64,000 nt of DNA from Gymnorhina tibicen (lineage: Eukaryota; Chordata; Aves; Passeriformes; Artamidae), in contig VXAZ01006390.1 of the NCBI GenBank assembly GCA_013399875.1, positions 124,001 to 188,000 of the forward strand, in the 5' to 3' direction. A program made the translations under genes and the position numbers. How positions within the stretch are numbered: the first letter of the stretch is position 1; each line of letters starts with the position of its first letter. Positions 12,727-22,592 of the stretch are shown piece by piece. The notes under the pieces were generated by a model. It saw only the letters and a list, made by a program, of their open reading frames with translations. It was not told the origin of the DNA and ran no database searches.

Positions 12727-15700
12727 TTATCTGTATCTTGCTTTTTACCCATTTATATCACTGCAGCTTAAAACACTTAGCTAAGAATATAACAGCTTTT
12801 GAAGCAACAGAAAAATAAAAACCAGAGTGGCATGATCACCACCACCCAGTAGGAAGTGGCAGAGTCTGGGTGCAGGCAGGTCTGTGTGAAGTTTTCCAAG
12901 CAATGCTGCATCCAATATTTATCTGACTGCTATTTGGGGATTTTAATAAAAATCATGAAAATAAGAACAAATACCAGAGGGTGGAACACGAGATGAAGGC
13001 TGCCAGAGGTGGTCAGAATTGACCTGTATCGTTCCTGTGGGACAGCAGCTAAAAGGGGCTGAATGTCGGGTGATGAACTTTATCTCAAATATATTTGCCA
13101 TGTGAGCATATAACATGGCCTTGCCCTCAGTGTGTATCTTGCAGCTCTGTTTCTAGCTATGATTTGCAGGCTGTCCATTTTTCGCTCATGTAAGAACCGC
13201 AGAATGATTAACATTTCCAAGTGCTTGTCACATCAAGAAGAAACAAATGCACATTTTATTTGTCTTGCTTTGTATTTATGGATAAAATTCCTAGGGACCC
13301 TCCTCTCTAACATACAGCTGCAGGTATACACAGGAACCTGGCACAAAAAGGATTTCCTAAATAAGGTATGCTGTAGCACGCTGTGGCAATGAGTGTGTCC
13401 CAACAACATTCAGTGACAGAGATGCTTGGGAAAATGAGGGACAACAACCAAACAGCATTTAGGGACTTTGAGAAATGTTTGCACTGAGCAGATGCTGCTA
13501 ATCAGGAGCTACTCCCCAGGAATACAGGAGTCCATAGACAACAGGTCATATTTCACATAAGAAATGATTCTCAGCCTTCCTCAAACCTTGTCAAAGCAAG
13601 AAGGAATAGAGAGGATGGAATTACACATGTCCCCAGTAATGTTTGATCTTGGCTGGGAAAACCATGGTGAGCAGTAATGAGGGCTGATGTCAGATGGCCC
13701 CCTGTGAGCTCCAGGGACGGGATTTTCAGGGGGCAGAGCAGCAGCTCACTGCATTGCAGAGGCTCCAGGCAGCTCCCACCAGCCCATCCTGCTCCAAATG
13801 CTCTCCAGCTCTGTTTGGATGATTTCCTTGTGCTGTTTAATTACAAGATCTTTCTAGCTTCTTACACACTCCCACACTGTGGGTTCATTATCTAAGCCCT
13901 CTCTTTACCCAAATTCTCTGCTCTGAGTGGTCCCACGCAAAACACACAGTAAACATTCACAATTGCACCAGAGCTCTTTTTATACTCAACCCAACAAGCA
14001 CCCTGTGAAAAAAGCAACACAAAATCTAACTATAACTGGGAAGTTATGAAATAGGTGTAGCATAAAGAGAAAGGAAAGAAACTGATTTTATAAGTAGCAG
14101 GGAGAAACACCAAACAAGGAACCCTCCACAGCAGTGACATTTGGAGCCTAAATCAAGAAGATATCCACAAAGAGGCAACAGAGATCTTGCTGTTCCTGTG
14201 ATTGCTGAGGCTGCTATTAGGACTCCTGCCATTCAGCAAAGCAACTGCTGTACACCAATTCAGGATCTGCTTCAGTAGTTGTAATTTAATAGTAAAGGCA
14301 TCAGAGGTAGAAAATGGGAACTTGGCAGGCACGCCTGGAAGAAGAGGGTTTTTGTGTGCGAATCACTAAACCTTCAAATGCCTTCTGCAACGCTGCTTCC
14401 CTCAGTCATTTTTTTTCCAGGAAATGTACAGCCTCAGCACATCAAAACTGAGAAGCATGATAACCAGCCAGTGTTAAAATCAGGGAGGTTTATCCTGAGG
14501 TGCAAAGTCAATTTGAGAAAAATTAGAGCGCCTAAGGAAGCAGAGCCCTTCTTTCTGCCCTCTTCATGGATGCTTCCCTTGAACCGGGCTCTGGACCTCA
14601 GGCTGTGCACTCACATGCTTCATTACAGATTTAGGCAGCAAACTTCAGGCTCCAGGGCAGTTTGCTGAAACTCATGGCCTCATCTCCAGGGCTCACAGAG
14701 ATGCTGTGGCTCAGGTGAGTCACAGCTTGTTTGCATTCTCTGAGACCTTGGCGAGCCTGAGCCAGCACAGCTCAGCTCCACCAGCAAAGTGCTGGGCTGT
14801 GCAGACCTGGAGCAAAGGCTGGAACACCTGCGTGTGACTTAACCAGACTGGGCACTGTCCATGCCAACAAGAGCCAGGACAGCCACGCTGGCTCCAAAGC
14901 AGCCAGCACTGCTCTGGATGCTTTATAAGTCACTAGTAAACATCACATGGACAGCAGCATCAACCTCTTCTTTACCATCCCCTAATTCACATATGAAATT
15001 GGCATATTTTTTTTATTGGGCATTTTTCCTTGGTCACCCAGCTTTGTGTATAATTTTCATTTGCCTGTGGACTCTTTGCATCACCCACAGACGTGGTAGC
15101 TTGGCTGGTCTCTAAGCCCACAACAAAGGCCAGTGCAGTGAACTTTTCCCGGTTCCAGGGAATGTCACCCTCTTACCCTCTTCCAGTTCCCATTTAAATT
15201 AAAGCTCTGACAAGTCAAGAAAGCACTAGTGCTGCTGAGCCTTCCCAGGCCTCTCTAGTCATGCTGACAGTTATGATGCAATTGATAAATTTTCAAAAAA
15301 CACTGTATCCTGCTGGTGCTATCTGGTGTTTCACATATTAAGAAGATGTATTTTGCTAGGTTGAGAACTAAGATGAAGCCTCAGCACTTAAGTCTGATGC
15401 CCATAGCAGTTTTAAGCACTGAGTTGAATGCAGGATGTGGCCGTAGGTCAGACAGGTCGTGGTGGTGAGTTTCCCCATGAACATGGAAGACAAAATTCTC
15501 CACTCCTTTGAACAACCACATGAATACATAGAGTTGCTGCTGCTGAATTTTGCTGTGATAGAGTGAAACTCTTACAATAAAGATGGAGAAAGGGAGAGGC
15601 TTTAGTGCCCATGTCCATGTAAACCTCAAGTCCACGCCAGAGCACCTGCCGGGGGACAGGACTGGGGCAAGGCTAGTCTCCAGCTCTGCTGGCCAGGGCC

Positions 15701-17212
15701 TTGAGCAGAGAGCCTAGCCGAAGGACAGGGATGATATTTCCAGCCAAAACTTTTTTATTTCCCATAAACAACCTGTGTAAAAAAATCTTTTCTGAAAACC
15801 TCACATTTTCCAAAGAACCTAGTTTTCACCAAAAAAAAAAATCCAAAATTGGGTCTGTGGCTGATGCTACTATATATACAAACAAATACAAATACATTCC
15901 CCCTTTCTCCCAGTTCTCTTCCTGTGCAACCCACGGAGATGAGGCAGGGTTCTGCAGATGGAACCTGCTGTTCAATTTATAGAACCTCCAAAATAGAAAG
16001 AAAGTACATTCTGGAAGGGCTCTTCAGCACAAGGGCACCTATGGCTGATGCTGAATCATACTCTGCTGAGGTTTAGGGAAAAGAAAAGAAAACACAAGTG
16101 ACTTTGAGCACCACTGCAGCTGTAACTGATATTCTATTTGAATTAAACATTTCATTTACTCTGTCACAGTGACTGTGACCTTTTCAACTGCAGTTTGGCT
16201 CTAAATGACTGATGTTCTTCACATCACACACATGAGGCTCAACAGACTTGTTCTGTCAAAGAATGAAAATAGCTCTGTGGGTATTTTGTCTCCCTGTTTC
16301 ACAGAGAGATAACAGTGAATGCAATAAAAAGTAATGGTGTGGAAGAGATCGTGCTGCTGCTTTCCAAGGGTCATGTATATACGGCTGATGAGGAGCCTTG
16401 GCACTTCGCCTGTCTACTGAATTAAAAAACAGTGATGGGCAGCAGCCACTGTGCAACCTGAAAACGTGCGGCACAGGTCCCGTGTCTTCAGAGCCAACAT
16501 GAGCTTGGCAGAAAATTCAGGTTATACGCCTAGGGATGAACTTTCAGAACAAATGTGCTCTGCCTTGGGTGAACTCTTGAAACCTTTGGTTTTCTTCATT
16601 GTCTAGGGTCCACAGGTGGATCGAAATGATTTTATGGGGACAATGGCCCACCTGTGCCCCCACTCCCAACGACACACAGCCCCTTATCAGAAGGGTGCAG
16701 TGCCAGAGCTTGAAGGGAGTTTCTAGTTCGCCCACACTCTGTGTAGCTCGTGAATTAATTTGTCTCCTCTCAGAAAACTGAGGTATCTTCCTCCAGGAAA
16801 GAGAAATAGCACAATATTTTAAAATATCTCTGCATTAGTGAGCCCCAGGGCTTATTTGGTTGCAACAGTATCAAAACCCATTTTCATATTGTACTTTTCT
16901 TATTTTTTGGATTAAGTCCTTTTCAAAGCACCTTAAGGAGAGAAGGAAGGTCTCTCTCTGGATGACAAAAGTCCCTGCGGCACAGGGAGAGGTGATACCA
17001 GGTGCTTCAGCAAGACACACATAGCTTGGAGCACCTGAGAAAACAAACCTGGTAACTGGAAGAAAGGGCACAAAAGCTAGTACTGGCTGGTTTCTTTGGG
17101 ATGCCACAGAGTCACCTGTGGTTACCTGTGTCACTCTATTCACACACAGCAAAAGGCACAGCTGAAAGCAGCTGGATGGCTTGGGGCTGGAATTCAACAC
17201 AGGGAAGGAGAT
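12727..17212. other. No gene seen between CR1 copies
   Basis: No gene is supported. The longest frame is 120 codons at 16871-17233 (-), which overlaps the start of the next CR1 and has no domain. A short ATG frame at 14674 runs to a perfect splice-donor consensus CAG/GTGAGT at 14714/14715 but codes for only 13 residues. An A-run lies at about 15829-15842. The part around 14680-14850 is locally more G+C-rich than its surroundings. Confidence 0.5.
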
Positions 17213-17789
17213 AATCACAGAATTCAGGTTCAACTAGGTTGGAAAAGGCCTTTGAGATCATCAAGTCCAACCTATGACCAAACACCACCTTGTCAACCAT
17301 GGCACTAAGTGCCACATCCAGTCTTTTCCTAAACACTTCAGGGACCGTGACTCTACCACCTCCCTGGGCAACCCATTCCAATGCCCAATTACCCTTTCTG
17401 TGAAGAAATTCCTTCTAACGTCCAATCTAATCCTCTCCTGGCACAACTTAAGACTGTGTCCTCTTGTCCTATTGCTGATTGCCTGCTGATTGCCTCACCT
17501 GGCTGCAACCTCCTGTCAGGGAGTTGTAGAGAACAGTAAGGTCTCCCCTGAGCCTTCTCCAGCTAAACAAGCCCAGCTCCCTCAGCCATTCCTTGTAGGA
17601 TTTGTGTTCGAGACCCTTCACCAGCCCTGTCTGGACATTCTCCAGCACCTCAACACCCTTCATAAATTAAGGGGCCCAGAATTGAATGCAGTCCTCAAGG
17701 TGAAGGTGTGGCTGCACCAGTGCTAAGTGCAGGGGAAGAATCACTTCCCTAGACCTGCTGGCCTCACTATTCCTGATACAGGCCAGGAA
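17213..17789 (-). mobile_element. CR1 LINE, 5'-truncated
   Basis: A reverse-oriented CR1 copy. The 3' end is at the left (AATCACAGAATTCAGG). The plus strand carries GTCCAACCTATGACCAAACA, CCACCTCCCTGGGCAACCCA and AGACCTGCTGGCC near the 5' break. The minus-strand frame at 17469-17663 includes [20 protein letters not shown], the ORF2 C-terminus. It differs in the 3' UTR from the copies at 210 and 12404, so it belongs to another CR1 subfamily, one shared with the copy split at 36086. A local repeat of the phrase TTGCTGATTGCCTGC interrupts it at about 17470-17495. Confidence 0.93.
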
Positions 17790-18725
17790 AACGTGGAGGC
17801 AGAAATGGCTGAGCGGAGATGACAAAGGACGATACAAGCTATGCTGGCTTTAAGTGCTTGTTGAACTATAGCCTGATCTTAACACACAGAGATACACCAG
17901 AGACCAGCTGCTGTTCAGGAATGAACGGCCCAAGAGTGTGCCCAGACCAGTGTCAGGTGTACATGGAGCCATGTAATCAGCAACAGAAAAGTACTGTCAG
18001 GTTCTTTGCAACATTGTGAAATCCCAGCTTGACACAGGAGAAAATATCACTTCTGGCAAGGGTCCACTCACTTTTCCACTCAAGGGCTGCTACAGTGTTT
18101 GCAAAATGAACCAATTGGAGAATACTACAGGAAGAAGAGTCAGAAAACAGAAATGATTGGATCTGATATGCACAGCCAGTTCAGTCTTCGATGATGCAGA
18201 CGTATCATCCCACAGATGTTCACTGAGCATCAAAAGGCTTGGCTAAAATAGTAATAACACACTGTGCTTGCATGGATAAGCTGGAAAGATGAGAAACTGA
18301 TGGGAATAGCGTACTGAGACCCCTCAGAGGAACACAAGTAGGACTCCAAAGCAGCCAAGAGGCTGGGAAGGTGGGAGGCAGCCTTTCCCTGCAGCACTGA
18401 GGGGGAGAGCCAGAGGTCTCTGGACAGAGGTCAAAGTCCAGCCCATTAGAGACCCACCGAGGAGACCAGAGGAGCCACCAGAGGAGGTAGACTAAGCTGC
18501 ATTATAATATTTATATATAATATATTTAGCTCCATACTCTAAAAATAAGGGGAAAGGAAACTGAGGAAACTCAGGTCTGGAGAACTCACAGTCCCATAGC
18601 AGATTGGCATTAATAGTACACAGGATCCAGTCAATCTGAATGGGCTCCAGCCAGTACTTCGACAGACTAGTCTCTTTTAGTGGATTTCATGGACTAATTC
18701 TTTGAAGCAAGCACACGAATTCCTC
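17790..18725. other. Unique sequence between CR1 and LTR
   Basis: Nothing recognisable apart from a short A+T-only patch at about 18501-18530 made of TATAAT-like units. The right end, ATCACA at 18726-18731, is one copy of the target-site duplication of the neighbouring LTR. Confidence 0.55.
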
Positions 18726-18731
18726 ATCACA
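18726..18731. repeat. Target-site duplication, left copy (ATCACA)
   Basis: ATCACA directly precedes the LTR and is repeated exactly at 19326-19331 after it. A 6-bp duplication is the usual integration mark of class II (beta-like, ERVK) avian retroviral elements. Confidence 0.85.
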
Positions 18732-18874
18732 TGTTATGGCGGTGGTCTGGTGGTGGTAACCTCCCAAAAGCGTCTCCAGCTAGGAGGCACTCGGCAGGCT
18801 ACTGCACGCACACACGCTCACACACACCGGACAGCTTCTTCAATAAGTCAACGGCAAAGAGTCCATGGGAGAAG

Positions 18875-18880
18875 TTTATT
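18875..18880 (-). terminator. LTR polyadenylation signal AATAAA
   Basis: The minus strand reads AATAAA, about 90 bases downstream of the LTR TATA box and about 140 bases before the LTR 3' end, as expected near the R/U5 border. Confidence 0.7.
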
Positions 18881-18965
18881 CCAGCCACGCGCATGGAACA
18901 GATCCAGGGAGACAACAGGAGAATGAAGAAAGGACTAAGAGAGAATGAAAGTGGAAGGGTCCATG

Positions 18966-18971
18966 TTTATA
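18966..18971 (-). promoter_or_regulatory. LTR TATA box
   Basis: The minus strand reads GTATAAACATGG, with TATAAA in the position expected for the retroviral core promoter. Its match in position with the downstream AATAAA supports the assigned LTR orientation. Confidence 0.65.
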
Positions 18972-19325
18972 CACGGGGTCAGTAAGGGTGGAGAGAGCAC
19001 CAGGGCCCAATGGTCTGAGGGCACGGGGGCGGTGCACAGGCGGGACTGGGGTACGGGAGCCAATGGGAAAACTCTGAGGGAGCGGCAAAGGAACAAGGGC
19101 CCATGGGGGGGAACAGGGAAATAGGAGAACCTTCTAGATAAGGTAGAAGGGGGCAGGGAAGCCAACCGGCCAACCGGGGAAGCAGAACTGGGGTACATTA
19201 ACATAATGGAACAAAGCATCCTGGTAGAGGCCTTTTCTGTCACCATAACCTGAAGTGCCTCCTAGGGCTCTCCCCTCCAGGGGACCCGCACGGTCCCTCA
19301 GTCAACAGGCCCACCGGCCTCCACA

Positions 19326-19331
19326 ATCACA
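19326..19331. repeat. Target-site duplication, right copy (ATCACA)
   Basis: An exact copy of the ATCACA at 18726-18731, immediately after the LTR end. Confidence 0.85.
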
Positions 19332-20220
19332 CATGGGGGGAAGGAGTTTCACAGGTTTGCAAGGGAGATCCAATCTGCCTAATATATGTACCTAAATTCA
19401 TAACCCATTTGGCTAATTGTTCATAACTGACGCAAAAACTCACAGCTACCATGGCTGTGGGCTCCAGAACTAAGGCTTGTACGAGCACTGACAGTGATCT
19501 GGGGATGGAAACCAGCAACATGTAACACCACGAAGGTGATGTCTGATGGCCAAGGCAAGCCCCATCAGTGGCCAGCTCTGCTTTCTCACATTTTCTTTGT
19601 CTTAGCAGACTGCAGGGAGGCTGCCCACACACAGTTAATTCACCTCTATACTCCAACTGCAAAAACTATCTATGCTGCAGGTGAATAATGCTTCATATTA
19701 AAGCACAGAGTGTGAGTCAAGAGCCAGGCTTACCTCCCACACACATATCTTGTAATATCAATATATGTGACTCACCCTTCAGCTGCTCCTATAAGAAACC
19801 AAGCAATATTTCATAAAAACCTATCCAGAGACTTATTTGTCTTCAGAAAAAAAAATTCTAAGCCATGCATCTTTCCTTTTTTTTAATTCAAGCTTTATCT
19901 CAGAGTAATGCATTCTGCCCAAAGCTTTCTGCACACTCTTAAATACCAAAGGTGTGGGAATTCATTGAACACTTATTTTTTGTGCTTCCCTATCCAATGT
20001 CTTTCTTTATTTGCAGAAGCAGTTTTCTGTTAGGAAATACAGGGATAGTTAACTATATCCATAAACCTTCTTCTCTGCTTTGCAAGACTTTCCATCCTGA
20101 TTCTTGTCTCTTTACAACTTATTCTCCTGCATCAAGAAGCACAGAACATCCTCTGCCCTTTTTCTAGCTCTTACCGATCTGCTCTTTTCCAATATTGCGG
20201 GTGTTGTTTTCTTTCCCAAG

Positions 20221-20249
20221 AAAGAAAAAAAAGTTGGTTTTTTTTCTTT
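20221..20249. repeat. Perfect A-run/T-run hairpin
   Basis: AAAGAAAAAAAA at 20221-20232 and its exact reverse complement TTTTTTTTCTTT at 20238-20249 flank the loop GTTGG. The arms are low-complexity, so the pairing may be accidental. Confidence 0.75.
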
Positions 20250-20747
20250 TGCTTTATCACCATTATTGTAAAAACTGACAGGACCTCCTTTATAGACTGT
20301 AAAATCAACATGCTTGTAGATGTGCAGTCAGAACTTGCAATGGTTAGTTATAAGGTGATTATCCACAGCAACTGTCAGTTTGTTTCAGAGCTCAGTTATT
20401 AGGCAAACAGGCTGTTTATTTTGTGCATATTTGCAGCATTTTGTTAGGTTTTGCCAGTAGATAATTGCTGCTGATTAGTATTTTCATATCTTCTCTAAGG
20501 AAAGATCATGTGTGGGCCACTTGCCACGGATACATTGATTGCCATAAAAAATCTCAGCATGGGTTTCAGTTACTTATCACTGTTTTCCCATATTTAGAGG
20601 ATAGGATATAGCTTTCGACAGATGAGGGCTCTCTTACGGCTAAAAGATAATTCAGTATTTTTCCAGTTCTATTTAAGCTATTTAGTCCTATTTCATATGT
20701 CAATTATGCTCTCAAATTTTAGACTTTGTCATCACAATTAGCATTTT

Positions 20748-20812
20748 GCCTGGCACTTTGCAGAACTGCAGGGGAACAAGATCCCTGCTCTAAAGAAGCT
20801 TACAGTCCAAGG
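20748..20812 (-). mobile_element. Possible ancient MIR/amniote SINE fragment
   Basis: The phrase GGAACAAGATCCCTGCTCTA followed by AAGAAGCTTACAGTCCAA resembles a segment often found beside the GGGGAAACTGAGGCA part of old amniote MIR-type SINEs read in reverse. Only about 60 bases are matched and no tRNA-like head is seen. This is recalled family resemblance only. Confidence 0.3.
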
Positions 20813-21182
20813 GCTACAATGGGAGCAACCAAACAGTGTGACACTGGCAAGCAGAGCAGAGAGATGTGTGTGTGAAACGCTGCGTGATGCTCTGAATGGA
20901 GAGAGTGAATGTTTCCAATGCCAGCACCAGTTTTCCTGTCTGACTGGGCTGTGGACCTGTGCTGGTGCTGTTAGCCTGATGGGGAGATGTCCTGCCTGGC
21001 TCAGCGAGTGCACTGGGTGAGGTGACACCTGGGAGTGGGCTGAGCCAGCTGCTGTAGCAGCACATGTGTCACAGAAACATGAGCCAGCTGTTGTGCTCGG
21101 TGGCTGTGTGAAATGCACAGCCTCCCTCCTTAAACCAAAAGAAGCGTAATGGCATAAACCACTGGGTGAAGGTTTTCAAATC

Positions 21183-21909
21183 AATCCCAAGCACAAATAT
21201 AGGCTGGACAGAGAGTGGATTGAGAGCAACCCTGAGGAAAAGGACTTGGGTGTTTGTTGACGAGAAGCTTGACATGACCCAGCAACGTGTGCTTGCAGTC
21301 CAGAAAGCCAAACGTGTCCTGGGCTGCATCAAAAGCAGAGTGGTCAGAAGGTCGAGGGAGGGGATTATCTCCTTTGCTCTGCCCTCATGACACCCCACCT
21401 GGAGTGCTGCATCCAGCTCTGGAGTCCTAAGAGGACATGAACCTGTTGGAGTGAGTACAGATGAGGGCCATGAGAATGATCAGAAGGAGGGAGCACCTCT
21501 CCTGTGAAGACAGGTTGAGAGAGTTGGGGTTGTTCAGCCTGGAGAAGAGAATGCTCCAGGGTGAGCTTATAGCAGCGTTCTAGTGCCTAAAGGGGCCTAC
21601 AAAAAAGCCAGAAAGGAACTTTTGACAAGGCTGTGTAGTGATAGGACAAGGGGTGACAGCTTCAAACTGATAGAGGGTAGGTTTAGATTAGATATAAGGA
21701 AGAAATTCTTTTTTACAGGGGTGGAAAGGCAGTTGAACAGATTCTACAGAGAAGCTGTTGATGCTGCATTCCTGGAAGTGTTCAAGGACAGCTAGGATGG
21801 GGCTTTTGAGCAACTTTGTCTGGTGTAAGGCATTCTTGCCCATGGCAGCAGGGTGGAACAAGGTGATCCTTAAGGTCCCTTTCCACCAGACCGTTTTGTG
21901 ACTCTATGA
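21183..21909 (+). mobile_element. CR1 LINE, 727 bp, 5'-truncated
   Basis: A forward CR1 copy that begins within ORF2 downstream of the catalytic motif and runs to a full 3' end (GTTTTGTGACTCTATGA). The frame at 21166-21390 contains QQRVLAVQKAKRVLGCIKSR, a very characteristic CR1 ORF2 segment. The next part (CTGGAGTGCTGCATCCAGCT) is still CR1 but has lost the frame. A second frame at 21583-21795 carries DIRKKFFFTGVERQLNRFYR, from the ORF2 C-terminus. The ORF is therefore broken into at least two frames and is dead. It ends about 100 bp before the CpG-rich block at 22010. Confidence 0.94.
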
Positions 21910-22213
21910 AGTCAGGGAGTTTTGGCACCCGAGGCATTGTTCGGGTTACTGAAAATGCTCAGAGAAGCAAAGCACCCCTCACAATACTGCCAGGGCTCTG
22001 CACGGCTCAGGTTTGGCTGAAGAAGACCCCTTTCCTTTCCATCACCCTTTCGCGCCGCTCCACCGTGTCCTCGCTCTCTTAGCAGCTGCCCCGTGAATGG
22101 GAAACGGAGCCAGTCACAAGCACAGCCAGGTCTGGAGCGGGAAGCGAGCAAAGGAGGACTAAAGTGGGAGAATCTGCCGTCACTTTTCCCCGGAGGCCCG
22201 GTTCCGCTCGGCG

Positions 22214-22227
22214 ACACGAGGTGGCAG
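22214..22227 (+). promoter_or_regulatory. CTCF-like binding motif
   Basis: ACACGAGGTGGCAG matches 12 of 14 positions of the known CTCF core (CCASYAGRKGGCRS). The mismatches are A for C at position 1 and G for a pyrimidine at position 5. It lies in the CpG-rich block, a common setting for CTCF sites. Confidence 0.45.
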
Positions 22228-22232
22228 CAGCC

Positions 22233-22254
22233 GCTCGCGTTTGGCTCGCGTTTG
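22233..22254. repeat. 11-bp tandem duplication GCTCGCGTTTG
   Basis: Two exact back-to-back copies of GCTCGCGTTTG lie six bases after the CTCF-like motif. Each copy carries a CGCG core. Confidence 0.85.
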
Positions 22255-22578
22255 GCAGCGCCGGGCTCTTCCCTGCGGCGGGCCCACCACTGTCATTCGT
22301 TTTGTAAAGGTGTTCTCCACCTCACTTTCCAGCCATTTTGTGAAGATCAATGTTCCGATAAAGAGGGGAGAAACAGGCCTTTTTCACTCGGCTTTTTTCA
22401 CTCTGCTTAACTTGTCTGTGCGCTGGGAACAGAACCGGGTCATATTCCGAGCTCGCTTAGAGCTCTGCTCAAGCCAGACGTGTCACTTGAATGTGACGTA
22501 GTGAGAGAGCAAATTAAAATCCCACTCGGGAAAGCTGTTCAGCTTCAGACCGCAGCTCTCAGGAGCTTGCTGCTTGCA

Positions 22579-22592
22579 ATGCCACGTGCAAG
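22579..22592 (+). CDS. Possible start codon and splice donor downstream of CpG block
   Basis: ATGCCACGTGCAAG is followed at 22593 by GTAAAT, a good donor (CAAG/GTAAAT). It would give a first coding exon of four codons (Met-Pro-Arg-Ala) plus two bases, phase 2, with the 5' UTR in the CpG-rich region. A palindromic E-box CACGTG lies inside it. A half-CRE TGACGTA lies at 22493-22499. There is no proven downstream exon: the candidate at 27297 starts in phase 0 and does not fit. It may equally be a noncoding first exon or chance. Confidence 0.12.

Larger units (their letters stand above)
18732..19325 (-). mobile_element. Solo ERV LTR, class II-like, 594 bp
   Basis: The element starts TGTTATGG and ends CCTCCACA on the plus strand, giving the TG...CA ends of a retroviral LTR, and is flanked by an exact 6-bp ATCACA duplication. 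Orientation is read from regulatory signals on the minus strand: TATAAA at 18966-18971, AATAAA at 18875-18880 downstream, and an inverted CCAAT box further upstream. The order U3, TATA, poly(A) signal, U5 is therefore intact. No primer-binding site, polypurine tract or viral gene is present on either side, so this is a solo LTR left by recombination between the two LTRs. It is much more G+C- and CpG-rich than the flanks. The 6-bp duplication suggests an ERVK-type element; the exact family is not known to me. Confidence 0.88.
19332..21182. other. No gene seen; includes a poly-A/poly-T hairpin and a SINE-like relic
   Basis: No gene is visible. The longest frame is 126 codons at 20738-21118 (-), with no domain; it is rich in Ser, His and Cys and looks like chance. 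A perfect hairpin of A- and T-runs sits at 20221-20249 and a possible MIR-type relic at 20748-20812. Confidence 0.5.
22010..22300. promoter_or_regulatory. CpG-island-like block, candidate promoter
   Basis: About 290 bp hold, by hand count, roughly 27 CpG dinucleotides at about 60% G+C, an observed/expected ratio near 1. Nearly all the rest of the window outside LTRs is CpG-poor. The block includes TTCGCGCCGCTC, CCCCGGAGGCCCGG and GCGCCGGGC, and a CTCF-like motif. In birds such unmethylated-looking blocks usually mark promoters or other regulatory sites. It is not part of the CR1 that ends at 21909. No TATA box is obvious and the direction of transcription is not clear. A coincidental CpG-rich patch is possible. 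Confidence 0.55.

Noticed and set aside
14808..14840. WSKGW peptide resembling the WSxWS motif of cytokine receptors
   Set aside because: Spacing is wrong (two residues between WS and W) and a stop follows at once.
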